A DNA stretch of 64,000 nucleotides from Streptomyces sp. TLI_146 (GTDB taxonomy: Bacteria > Actinomycetota > Actinomycetes > Streptomycetales > Streptomycetaceae): the NCBI RefSeq assembly GCF_002846415.1, contig NZ_PJMX01000001.1, positions 7,192,001-7,256,000 on the forward strand. Reading direction: 5' to 3'. Each line of letters opens with the position of its first letter. Position 1 is the first letter of the stretch. A program made the position numbers and the translations under genes. Shown here in pieces: positions 16,626-25,336 of this stretch. The notes beneath the pieces were generated by a model that worked only from the letters and a program-made list of their open reading frames with translations, did no database searches and was not told the DNA's origin.

Positions 16626-17533
16626 ATGCTGCTCCAGGTGCTGGGCACCTCGGCGGGCGGCGGACTGCCCCAGTGGAACTGCGCGTGCCCCGGCTGTGGC
16701 GGGGCACGCGCCCACCCGCACCGGCGCCGCCGCCACGCGTCACTGGCCGTCAGGGTCGCCGACCACCGCTGGTACGTCGTCAACGCGGGCCCCGACCTCA
16801 CCGACCAGATCGAGGCCGCCCCCGCCCTCCACCCCGGCCCGGGCCTGCGGGACACCCCCGTCGCCGGTGTCGTCCTCACGGACGCCGAGCTCGACCACAC
16901 CCTCGGCATCGCCCGGCTCCGCGAGGCCCGCGCCGGAGTCGAGATATGGGTGGCCCCGCCCGTACGGCACGCACTGCTGAACGGACTGCGCCTCGGGGAT
17001 GTCCTCGGGCCCTACACCCCCTGGAATGGCGGGAGTTGGGGCCGGACCCGCGCCCCCTCGGTGACGCCCTCGAAGTGAGTGCCCTGCCCATCTCGGCCAA
17101 ACGGCCGCGTTACGCGCACGGACTGCCCCCACTGCCCGGAGCCCGTGACGACCTCTCCTGGGTCGTCGCCCTGCTCCTCCACGAACCTTCCACCGGCGCC
17201 CGCGCCGTCTACGCCCCCGCCCTCGCCGCCTGGCCCGACGCCCTGGGCAAGGCCGTCGAGGACGCCGACTGCGTCCTGGTCGACGGCACCTTCTGGGACG
17301 ACGACGACCCCGTACGCACCGGAATCTCACCCCGCACCGCCACCGCCATGGGCCACCTGCCCATCGACGGGCCCGACGGCACCGCCCACCGGCTCACCGG
17401 TATGCGCGGCCGGTGCCTCTACACCCACCTCAACAACACCAACCCCCTCACGGACCCCAACGCGGCCGAGCACACCCGGCTCGCCGCACTGGGGCTCGAA
17501 GTCGCCGCCGAGCGGATGGTGATCGAAGTATGA
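16626..17533 (+). pseudogene. pqqB: pqqB, frameshifted near the middle
   Basis: Frame one from the ATG at 16626 encodes MLLQVLGTSAGGGLPQWNC, ACPGCGGARAH and GVVLTDAELDHTLGI, the metallo-beta-lactamase-like N-terminus of PqqB. It stops at 17078 after an unrelated tail. The authentic C-terminus (LEVSALPISAKRPRYAHG, DGTFWDDD, MGHLPIDGP and the THLNNTNPL motif) continues in the next frame to 17533. Adding one base in the C run at 17017-17021 joins the frames. PqqB hydroxylates the PqqE/F product. A real mutation would block PQQ synthesis; a base-calling error in the C run is at least as likely. The stop overlaps pqqC. Confidence 0.9.
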
Positions 17534-18270
17534 GCTCCCCTGGAAAACTCGTCGCGGACGCTCAAGTGCCTTGGACTGAGGACGAGTTGGAGTCACGCCT
17601 GCGCGCCGTCTCCGACGCGCGCTACCACGACCGGCACCCCTTCAACGTACGGATGCACAAGGGTGACCTGCGCCCCGGTGAACTGCGGCGGTGGATCGTC
17701 AACCGCTTCCACTACCAGCGGTACATCCCCGTCAAGGACGCCCACATCCTCGCGAAGCTCGACACACCCGCTCTGCGGCGTACATGGCTGCGGCGCATCC
17801 AGGACCACGACGGCGTACGCGACGGTGAGGGCGGCATCGAGCGCTGGCTGCGGCTGGGGGAGGCGGCCGGGATCGACCGGGAACGGCTCACCTCGGGCGC
17901 CGAGGTGTTTCCCGGCGTGCGGCTCGCGGTCGACGGATACGTCAACTTCTGCCGGGTGCGACCGCTCCTCGACGCCGTCGCCGCCTCGCTCACCGAGCTC
18001 TCCGCACCGGGGCTGATGCGCACCCGCATCGAGGCGTTCGAGCAGCACTATCCGTGGATCGAGGCGGACGGGCTCGCCTACTTCCGCACCCGGATCGAGC
18101 AGGGCGGCCGCGACGGCGGCGAGGCGCTCGCCCTCGTCAAGGCCTGGGCGCGCACCCGTGAGCAGCAGGAACGGGCCGTCGCCGCGCTCGCCTTCAAGTG
18201 CGACGTCCTGTGGTCGCTGCTCGACGCGGTGGAGCGCGGCGGGCCCGACGCGTCCGGGGGTGCGTCATGA
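17530..18270 (+). CDS. pqqC: PqqC, pyrroloquinoline-quinone synthase
   Basis: The 246-residue protein is full length for PqqC, the cofactor-free oxidase that closes the ring and oxidises the intermediate to PQQ. It has ESRLRAVSDARYHDRHPFN, GELRRWIVNRFHYQRYIP, RIQDHDGV, GVRLAVDGYVNFCR, and the active-site segment HYPWIEADGLAYFR. It overlaps pqqB and pqqD by 4 bp each. Confidence 0.96.
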   Translation: MSSPGKLVADAQVPWTEDELESRLRAVSDARYHDRHPFNVRMHKGDLRPGELRRWIVNRFHYQRYIPVKDAHILAKLDTPALRRTWLRRIQDHDGVRDGEGGIERWLRLGEAAGIDRERLTSGAEVFPGVRLAVDGYVNFCRVRPLLDAVAASLTELSAPGLMRTRIEAFEQHYPWIEADGLAYFRTRIEQGGRDGGEALALVKAWARTREQQERAVAALAFKCDVLWSLLDAVERGGPDASGGAS

Positions 18271-18524
18271 GCCCCTGGCGGCCGGCGCTCTCCCGGTCCG
18301 TGCTGCTGCGCCACGACCGGGTGCGCGGCGCCGATCTGCTGGTGCTGCCCGAGCGCGTCGTCGTGCTGCGCGGCCCCGCCGGGCACATCGTGCGGCTGTG
18401 CGACGGCCGCCGTGATGTACGGGAAATCGTCGACGAGCTCGGCGTGCGTTTTCCGGGCGCGCCGGTCGCCGACGAAGTCCCGTTGTTCCTCGGCAGGTTG
18501 CGTGACGAGGGGTGGCTGAGATGA
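18267..18524 (+). CDS. pqqD: PqqD, PqqA-binding chaperone
   Basis: The 85-residue protein is the expected size for PqqD, the RRE-type peptide chaperone that presents PqqA to PqqE. The fold signature RGADLLVLPERVVVL, GPAGHIVRLCDGRRDVREIVDEL and the C-terminal LFLGRLRDEGWL are intact. It overlaps both neighbours by 4 bp. Confidence 0.95.
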   Translation: MSPWRPALSRSVLLRHDRVRGADLLVLPERVVVLRGPAGHIVRLCDGRRDVREIVDELGVRFPGAPVADEVPLFLGRLRDEGWLR

Positions 18525-19627
18525 CCGTGGACCCGCCCTGGGCGCTGCTCGCCGAACTCACCCACGGCTGCCCGCTGCGCTGCGCGTACTGCTCGAATCC
18601 GGTGGAGCTGGTACGCCAAAGCCGCGAGCTGGACACCGACGGCTGGCGGCATGTCATGGCCCAGGCGGGCGAGTTGGGCGTCGTCCACACCCACCTCTCC
18701 GGCGGCGAACCGCTGCTGCGCCGCGACCTGCCCGAGATCGTCGCCGCCGCCGACGCGGCCGGGATCTACACCCAGCTCGTCACCAGCGGGATCGGACTGG
18801 ACGCGGAGCGCCTGAGCGTGCTGGTGCGCGCCGGACTGCGGGCCGTGCAGCTGTCGGTACAGCACGCCGACGCGCGGGCCTCGGAACGCATCGCGGGCCG
18901 TCGCCGCTCCTTCGCCGCGAAGGAGGCGGCCGCCGCCCTGGTGCGGGGGGCGGAGCTGCCGCTCGGGCTCAACGTGGTGCTGCACCGTGACAACCTGGAC
19001 GGCCTGGACGCGATCGTCGAGCTGGGGCTCGGCTGGGGCGTCGACCGCATCGAGCTGGCCAACGCCCAGTTCTACGGGTGGGCCCTGCTCAACCGGGACC
19101 ACCTGCTGCCCGAGCGCGCCCAGTTGGAGCGCGCGCGGGAGGCGGTGGAGCGCTGGAGGGAGCGGCTCGCCGGGCGCGTCGAGCTCGTCTGGGTCGTCCC
19201 CGACTACTTCGACGGCACCGCGAAACCCTGTATGGGCGGCTGGGGCGCCGTCTCGCTCACCGTGGCACCCGACGGCAGCGTGCTGCCCTGCCCGGCCGCC
19301 GCGTCGCTGCCGGGCCTCGACCCGCCGAACGTCCGGGACCGGCCGCTGGAGTGGATCTGGCGCGAGTCCCCGGCGTTCAACGCCTACCGGGGCACCGCCT
19401 GGATGCCCGACCCCTGCCGCGGCTGCGAGCTGCGCGCCACCGACTTCGGCGGCTGCCGCTGCCAGGCGTACGCGCTGACCGGCGACCCGGCCCGCACCGA
19501 CCCGGCCTGCCACCGCGCCCCCGACCACCACCTCGTCGCGGAGTTCACGGCCCGCCGCACCCCCGACCCGGCGCGGCCCCTGCCCGTACCCCGTTCGTTC
19601 CGGTCGTCCCCCCAGCCGTCCCCATGA
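18521..19627 (+). CDS. pqqE: PqqE, radical SAM PqqA cross-linking enzyme
   Basis: The 368-residue protein has the radical SAM CxxxCxxC cluster at Cys17, Cys21 and Cys24 (HGCPLRCAYCSNP), SGGEPLLR for SAM, and a C-terminal SPASM domain with CMGGWG, LPCPAAA, DPCRGCELR and GGCRCQA cysteines for auxiliary clusters. It forms the Glu-Tyr carbon-carbon bond in PqqA. The ATG at 18521 overlaps the pqqD stop. The last 40 residues extend past the usual end and are Pro/Arg rich. Confidence 0.96.
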   Translation: MTVDPPWALLAELTHGCPLRCAYCSNPVELVRQSRELDTDGWRHVMAQAGELGVVHTHLSGGEPLLRRDLPEIVAAADAAGIYTQLVTSGIGLDAERLSVLVRAGLRAVQLSVQHADARASERIAGRRRSFAAKEAAAALVRGAELPLGLNVVLHRDNLDGLDAIVELGLGWGVDRIELANAQFYGWALLNRDHLLPERAQLERAREAVERWRERLAGRVELVWVVPDYFDGTAKPCMGGWGAVSLTVAPDGSVLPCPAAASLPGLDPPNVRDRPLEWIWRESPAFNAYRGTAWMPDPCRGCELRATDFGGCRCQAYALTGDPARTDPACHRAPDHHLVAEFTARRTPDPARPLPVPRSFRSSPQPSP

Positions 19628-19634
19628 GGTGACC

Positions 19635-20897
19635 ATGAAGAGAACCCGCGGCCGCGGCCGCGCGCACCCCACCCCACCTCCCGCTCCCCACGCCTCCAGC
19701 CGTATCTCCCGCCGGGCTCCCCGCCTGCTCACGGCCGTGCTGGCCGCCGCGCTCGCGGCGGGCGGGATCGGCGCCGCCACCGGGCCCGCCACGGCCGCCC
19801 GGCACCGGGCGGTCCAACGGTCCGACATCCGGGCCACGGACTGGTCGGTCGCCCTGACCAAGTCGACGACGGCCCGCTTCACCCCGTCGTCGATCGGCGG
19901 CTGGTCGTACCCGGTCGGGCTGTACCTCTTCGGCCAGTACCAGGTCCACCAGCGCACCCACGACCCCAAGCTGCTCTCCTACATCAAGAGTTACGTCGAC
20001 CGGTTCGTGGACAGTTCGGGCAGGATCGGCCAGAGCTTCAACAACCTCGACAGCATGCAGGCGGGCCGACTGCTCGTGATCCTCCACCACGAGACCGGGC
20101 AGGACCGCTACCGGATCGCCGCCAAGAAGATCCGCGACCGGCTGACCACCTACCCGCGCACCGCCGACGGCGGCTTCTGGCACGCCGACAGCAGCAGCCG
20201 CGCCCACCAGCTGTGGGCCGACGGGGTGTACATGGTCAACCCGTTCCTGGTCGAGTACGGCAAGGAGTTCGGCGACTCCGCGTACGCCAACGACGAGGCG
20301 GCCCGGCAACTCGCCGTATACGGGCGCCATTTGCAGGTCGCCAACGGCCTGCTCAAGCACGCGTACGACGAGTCGCGCACCGCGAGCTGGGCCGACAAGT
20401 CCACCGGGCTCGCCCCAGAGCACTGGTGCCGCGCCATCGGCTGGTACTCGATGGCGATCGTCGGTGTGCTGGACGCGCTCCCCGCCGGGCACCCCCGGCG
20501 CGCCGAGCTCCTCACGTATCTGCGCAACCTCGCGGGCGGTCTTGAGCGCTACCAGGACCCGAAGACCGGCCGCTGGTTCCAGATCGTCGACAAGGGAGCC
20601 AAGTCCGACAACTGGACGGAGACGTCCTGCTCCAGCATGTTCACCTACGCGCTGGACCGCGCGGCCCGCCAGGGCTACATCGACCCGCACTACGAGGCGG
20701 TCGCCCAGCGCGGCTACCGGGGTGTCCTCGACCGGATCTCGCTCGGCGCGGACGGCCGGACCAACCTCACCGACATCTCCGTTGGCACCAACGTCGGTGA
20801 CTACGCCTACTACGTCGCACGCACCCGGGCCACCAACGACTTCCACGGCCTCGGCGCCTTCCTGATCATGAACGAGCAACTGGAGGAGGACAGGTGA
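19635..20897 (+). CDS. Secreted GH88/GH105 unsaturated (rhamno)galacturonyl hydrolase
   Basis: The 420-residue protein has a long basic signal with hydrophobic core (about 29-55). An (alpha/alpha)6-barrel domain follows: WSYPVGLYLFGQY, the catalytic-Asp region LWADGVYMVNPFLVEYGKEF, and HWCRAIGWYSMAIVGVLD. These match GH105/GH88 enzymes that remove unsaturated uronic acid from rhamnogalacturonan or pectin fragments. It begins 7 nt after pqqE with GAGG 5 bases before ATG, so it is in the pqq transcript. It overlaps the next gene by 4 bp. Confidence 0.9.
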   Translation: MKRTRGRGRAHPTPPPAPHASSRISRRAPRLLTAVLAAALAAGGIGAATGPATAARHRAVQRSDIRATDWSVALTKSTTARFTPSSIGGWSYPVGLYLFGQYQVHQRTHDPKLLSYIKSYVDRFVDSSGRIGQSFNNLDSMQAGRLLVILHHETGQDRYRIAAKKIRDRLTTYPRTADGGFWHADSSSRAHQLWADGVYMVNPFLVEYGKEFGDSAYANDEAARQLAVYGRHLQVANGLLKHAYDESRTASWADKSTGLAPEHWCRAIGWYSMAIVGVLDALPAGHPRRAELLTYLRNLAGGLERYQDPKTGRWFQIVDKGAKSDNWTETSCSSMFTYALDRAARQGYIDPHYEAVAQRGYRGVLDRISLGADGRTNLTDISVGTNVGDYAYYVARTRATNDFHGLGAFLIMNEQLEEDR

Positions 20898-23800
20898 AGA
20901 GATGCTCCGCGCTGCTCGGCCTCGTCGTGGCCGCGTTGCTCGTACTCGTCCAGCCCACCGCCCTCGCGGCACCTTCGCAGTCTGTCGCCCAACCAGCGGC
21001 GCCCGCAGCCGAGTTCAACGTCAAGAGCTACGGCGCCAAGGGGGACGGGTCCGCCAACGACAGTCCGGCCGTCGACAGGGCGATCACGGCGGCCAACGCC
21101 GCCGGCGGCGGCACCGTGCGGTTCCCGTCGGGCACCTACAAGTCGCAGAACACCCTCCATCTGAAGTCCGACGTCACCCTGCAACTCGACGCCGGGGCCA
21201 CGCTCAAGGGGTCGGGCGCCGGCAAGTACGACCCGCCCGAGTCCAACCCGTACGACAAGTACCAGGACTACGGCCACAGCCACTTCCACAACGCCATGAT
21301 CTACGGTGACCGGCTCACCAACATCGGCTTCACCGGCTCCGGGGTCATCGACGGCGGCGGCAACCTCATCACCGGCAACCCCAAGTCCGGTCAGGCCGAC
21401 AAGATCATCTCGCTGACGCGGTGCGACGGGCTGACCCTGGGCGGCGGGCTCACCCTGCGGCGCGGCGGCCACTTCGCCGCCCTCATCAACGGCTGCTCGC
21501 ACGTCGCCTCCGACCGGCTGCGCATCGACACGGCGAGCGACCGGGACGGCTGGAACATCATCAGCACCACCCATGTGGCGATCACCCACGCCGACATCGC
21601 CGCCAACGACGACGCCCTGGTCTTCAAGAGCGACTACGCGCTGGGCGCCAAGCTGCCCAACGGCCATGTCACCGTCCAGGACAGCAAGTTGTCCGCGAAG
21701 TGCTGCAACGCGCTGATGTTCGGCTCGGAGACCTGCGGCGACTTCACCGACTACCAGTTCCGGGCGATCACCATCAACGGCGCCGACAAGTCGGGCCTGG
21801 GCATGGTGTCGATGGACGGCGCCGACATCAGCGACGTCCACTACCGCGACATCACCATGACCCACGTGCACTCACCGATCATGCTGAAGACCGGCACCCG
21901 CAAACGCTGCGGCAACAACCCCGGCGTGGGACACATCGGCAACGTCACGTACGACAACGTCACGGCGACCGGCAGCAGCCCCTCCTTCAGCCCGACGCTG
22001 TGGGGCGAGTCCGGTGCGAACCACATCAACGGGGTGACGTTCACCCACGTCGATCTCACCGTCCCCGGCGGCAACGGCACCATGTCGACCGGGGTGCCGA
22101 GCAACAGCTCCACGGACTACAACCCGAACAGCATCGGCACCCGCCCCGCCTACGGCTGGTATCTGCACAACGCCGACAACGTCTCCTTCACCGACAGCTC
22201 GGTGCGGTTCGCCGCCGACGACGGGCGCCCCGCGGTCATCGCCAACGGCGGCGGCCCGGTGCGGTTCACCCGGTTCACCGCGCAGCGCGGCAGCTCCAGC
22301 CCGCACGACCTGGGCTTCCAGAACATCACCGGCTACTGCGTCACCGACAGCGCCAACACCTCCGGCGGCGCCCTGCGCGTCGCCCACTCCGGCTCCAGCT
22401 CCTCGTGCACCCCCCTCACACCCCGGTACGGGACCAACCCGCGCCAGGACTTCCTGCGCGCCTCGACCTCCGGGCTCTTCCTGCACTGGGGCGAGCGGAC
22501 CGCGCCCGCGCACACCAGCTGCTCGGCCTGGGAGTCCGATGTCACCGGCGGCGGCTGGACGCCCGACTACTGGGTGAGCGAGGCACAGAAGCTGCACGCG
22601 CAGTACCTCGTCCTCGCCAGCTTCCACAGCCGGCTGGGCTACGCCCGCCCCTGGCCGTCGAAGATCCCCGGCAGCTGCTCGACCAAGCGGGACTTCCTGG
22701 GCGAGCTGATCGCGGCCGCCAAGGCCAAGGGCCTGAAGACCATCCTCTATATGACCGACGACCCCCAGTGGCACAGTGAGGGCGGCCATGAGTGGCTGGA
22801 CTCCGGCGCCTACTCCTCGTACAAGGGCAGCCATGTCGACCTGACCACCCGCGACGGGTTCGGGCAGTTCAGCTACGACAACTTCTTCGAGGTCATGGAC
22901 CGCTACCCCGACCTCGGCGGCTTCTGGATCGACAACGACAACGCCTACTGGGAGAGCCACCACCTGTACGAGCAGATCCAGCAGAAACGCCCCTCCTTCA
23001 CGCTCAGCAACAACAACGAAGACACGCCGGTCATGGATATGATCAGCAACGAGCAGAAGACCGGGATGAGCCCCGCCTACGACTATCCGCAGGCGCTCTA
23101 CACCGCGCAGCCGCGGCTCACCGAGGCCGACTTCAAACTGCCGTCCACCGGCGCCTGGTGGTACGACGGATCGAATCCGGGCGTCGACAAGAAGCTCACC
23201 CTGGGACGGCTCGTCACCAACGCCGGGTCGTCGGTGAAAGCCCTCATGGCAGAAACGGCCCAGGTGAACGGGAAGTTCCCGGCCAACCAGGCTTCCTTCA
23301 ACGACTTCGCCAACGGCTATCTGGGCCCCATCTGGGAGTCGCTGCACGGCGTCGAGGGTGGCGGATACCTGTACGGCGGGCTCAAGCCCGGGTTCTGGAA
23401 CGACGGCGCCCACGGCGTCACCACGATCAGCAGGACCGACCCCGACCGGCAGTACGTCCACGTCATCACCCCGCCCAGCACTTCGGTCCTCAAGCTGCGC
23501 GACAACGGCTACCGGGTTTCCGCAGTGACCAACCTCCGCACCGGCGCGGCGATTTCGTACAGCCAGTCCGGCGGCACGCTCACCCTCAGCGGCCTGGGCG
23601 GCTGGGACCCGTACGACACCGTCTTCAAGGTCACCACGGCCGGGCGCACCGGGATCATCCCCGCAGACACCTACACCATGACCGCCAGCGCCTCGGCGAG
23701 CGGACACGGGGCCGCGGCCGCGGCGGACGGCAGCTATCTGACGTACTGGGACAGCGGCAAGACCCTCCCGGTGCGGCTCGACTACGACCTCGGCTCGGCC

Positions 23801-24151
23801 AGGAAGATCCAGTACCTGGGCGTCAACCAGCGTGAGGACTCGGTGAGTTACGCGAGGTCCGACACCGAGCAGTCGGCGCGCATCAAGGGCTACAAGGTGT
23901 ACGTCAGCGCGGACGGGAGCACCTGGGGGAGCCCGGTGAAGTCCGGCACGCTCCCCAGCGCGCGGGGCGTCGCGATCATCGACCTCCCGGCGACCACGAC
24001 CCGCCATGTGCGCCTCGAAGTGACCAGCACCTACGCGGCCTCCTCCGACAGCGCCCGCTACAAGCGTCTGCGGATCGACGAGACGTGGCTGGGCTCGGCG
24101 TACGCGGCACCCGGATCGCGAGCCCCGGAAGCCGGTTCCGGGCGGGGCTGA
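20894..24151 (+). CDS. Secreted multidomain GH28 + GH29-like + F5/8 type C fusion
   Basis: The 1085-residue protein has a Sec signal (1-26), then a right-handed beta-helix of GH28 (about 38-500; FNVKSYGAKGDGSANDSPAV, DRDGWNIISTTHVAIT, AANDDALVFKSDYALG). An alpha-L-fucosidase-like barrel follows (about 515-870; RASTSGLFLHWGERTA, GGFWIDNDNAYW as probable nucleophile region). A discoidin/F5-8C module comes last (about 900-1070). The GTG at 20894 overlaps the GH105 stop (GTGA). The combination could trim pectic or fucosylated polymers while bound to the polysaccharide. Activities of the two catalytic domains are predicted, not certain. Confidence 0.88.
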   Translation: MKRCSALLGLVVAALLVLVQPTALAAPSQSVAQPAAPAAEFNVKSYGAKGDGSANDSPAVDRAITAANAAGGGTVRFPSGTYKSQNTLHLKSDVTLQLDAGATLKGSGAGKYDPPESNPYDKYQDYGHSHFHNAMIYGDRLTNIGFTGSGVIDGGGNLITGNPKSGQADKIISLTRCDGLTLGGGLTLRRGGHFAALINGCSHVASDRLRIDTASDRDGWNIISTTHVAITHADIAANDDALVFKSDYALGAKLPNGHVTVQDSKLSAKCCNALMFGSETCGDFTDYQFRAITINGADKSGLGMVSMDGADISDVHYRDITMTHVHSPIMLKTGTRKRCGNNPGVGHIGNVTYDNVTATGSSPSFSPTLWGESGANHINGVTFTHVDLTVPGGNGTMSTGVPSNSSTDYNPNSIGTRPAYGWYLHNADNVSFTDSSVRFAADDGRPAVIANGGGPVRFTRFTAQRGSSSPHDLGFQNITGYCVTDSANTSGGALRVAHSGSSSSCTPLTPRYGTNPRQDFLRASTSGLFLHWGERTAPAHTSCSAWESDVTGGGWTPDYWVSEAQKLHAQYLVLASFHSRLGYARPWPSKIPGSCSTKRDFLGELIAAAKAKGLKTILYMTDDPQWHSEGGHEWLDSGAYSSYKGSHVDLTTRDGFGQFSYDNFFEVMDRYPDLGGFWIDNDNAYWESHHLYEQIQQKRPSFTLSNNNEDTPVMDMISNEQKTGMSPAYDYPQALYTAQPRLTEADFKLPSTGAWWYDGSNPGVDKKLTLGRLVTNAGSSVKALMAETAQVNGKFPANQASFNDFANGYLGPIWESLHGVEGGGYLYGGLKPGFWNDGAHGVTTISRTDPDRQYVHVITPPSTSVLKLRDNGYRVSAVTNLRTGAAISYSQSGGTLTLSGLGGWDPYDTVFKVTTAGRTGIIPADTYTMTASASASGHGAAAAADGSYLTYWDSGKTLPVRLDYDLGSARKIQYLGVNQREDSVSYARSDTEQSARIKGYKVYVSADGSTWGSPVKSGTLPSARGVAIIDLPATTTRHVRLEVTSTYAASSDSARYKRLRIDETWLGSAYAAPGSRAPEAGSGRG

Positions 24152-24240
24152 TCCCGGGCGCTCCCACCCCAAAACCCCCAACATGCCTGCCACAAGCGGA
24201 AGTTGGGACTACGCGAGGCATTGACATCAGGCGCTTCAGG

Positions 24241-24277
24241 CACTGCTATGCAGTGATGGTTAGGAAGCTTTCCTAAC
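24241..24277 (+). promoter_or_regulatory. Two palindromes in the chitinase promoter
   Basis: CACTGC TAT GCAGTG (24241-24255) is followed by the perfect 19-bp palindrome GTTAGGAAGCTTTCCTAAC (24259-24277), 48 bp before the GH18 start. A TTGACA-like ATTGACATCA lies near 24220. The second palindrome resembles operator boxes of ROK-type repressors reported upstream of chitosanase and other glycosidase genes in Streptomyces; that match is from memory and needs checking. Confidence 0.65.
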
Positions 24278-24324
24278 TCGTCTTTCCTGACGCACCTTTC
24301 CCCCCTCGAAAGGACCGACCCCCC

Positions 24325-25326
24325 ATGCACGTTGCCGCTCCCCGACGCCGCGCCGCCGCGGTCGCCGCCGGCCTCGGCTGTCTCGTCCTGCCCCTGGTGG
24401 CGTCCGGGCCCAAGGCCGTCGCCTCCGCGCCGCTCGCCGCGGGCACCATGGCCGCCGCCCCCTACGAGTATCTGGGCTGGGGCAACCCGCAGAAGCCCAC
24501 CGACGTCATGGCCGCCACCGGCGTCAAGTGGTTCACCCTCGCCTTCGTCCTCTCCGACGGCGGCTGCAACCCGAAGTGGGACGGGTCGCGGGCGCTCACC
24601 GGCGGCTCGGACCAGTCCGCGATCAACGCCATCCGGGGTGCGGGCGGCGACGTCGTCGTCTCCGTCGGCGGCTGGAGCGGCAACAAGCTCGGCGAGAAGT
24701 GCTCCAGCGCCTCCGCGCTGGCCGGTGCCTACCAGAAGGTGATCAACGCGTACCACCTGAAGGCGCTGGACATCGACATCGAGAACACCGAGTTCTCCAA
24801 CGCGACCGTACGCAAGCGGGTCGTCGACGCACTGAAGATCGTGAAGACGAACAACCCCGGGATCGTCACCTACGTGACCATGGGGACCACGCCCGGCGGG
24901 CCGGACGCCGACGGCAAGGACCTCATCAAGAAGGGCGCCGCGGCCGGGCTCGCCAACGACGGCTGGGTGATCATGCCGTTCGACTTCGGCGGCCACAGCG
25001 GCTCCATGGGCTCGGCGACCGTGAGCGCCCTGGAAGGACTGAAGTCCGCGGTGAAGAGCGCGTACGGCTACGGCGACGACGCCGCGTACCGGCACATCGG
25101 TGTGTCGTCCATGAACGGCAGGACCGACGAGGCCGGTGAGACCGTCACCACCGGCGACTTCCGGACCATCCTCGGCTACGCCAAGCAGCACCACATCGCG
25201 CGGTACTCCTTCTGGTCGGTCAACCGGGACCGCCAGTGCGGCTCGGGCGGCAGTGGCGACGCGTGCAGCGGGGTCTCCCAGGCGCCCTACGCCTTCACCA
25301 AGATCGTCGTCCAGTACACGGGCTGA
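24325..25326 (+). CDS. Secreted GH18 chitinase
   Basis: The 333-residue protein has a signal peptide (1-40) and a GH18 barrel. SVGGWSG (113-119) is the conserved SxGG strand, and DIDIE (149-153) is the catalytic D-x-D-x-E with proton donor Glu153. No chitin-binding module is fused. Family members without an added module are usually small endochitinases. First gene of a three-gene unit with GH8 (10 nt gap) and the PQQ dehydrogenase. Confidence 0.93.
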   Translation: MHVAAPRRRAAAVAAGLGCLVLPLVASGPKAVASAPLAAGTMAAAPYEYLGWGNPQKPTDVMAATGVKWFTLAFVLSDGGCNPKWDGSRALTGGSDQSAINAIRGAGGDVVVSVGGWSGNKLGEKCSSASALAGAYQKVINAYHLKALDIDIENTEFSNATVRKRVVDALKIVKTNNPGIVTYVTMGTTPGGPDADGKDLIKKGAAAGLANDGWVIMPFDFGGHSGSMGSATVSALEGLKSAVKSAYGYGDDAAYRHIGVSSMNGRTDEAGETVTTGDFRTILGYAKQHHIARYSFWSVNRDRQCGSGGSGDACSGVSQAPYAFTKIVVQYTG

Positions 25327-25336
25327 GGGAGTGACG

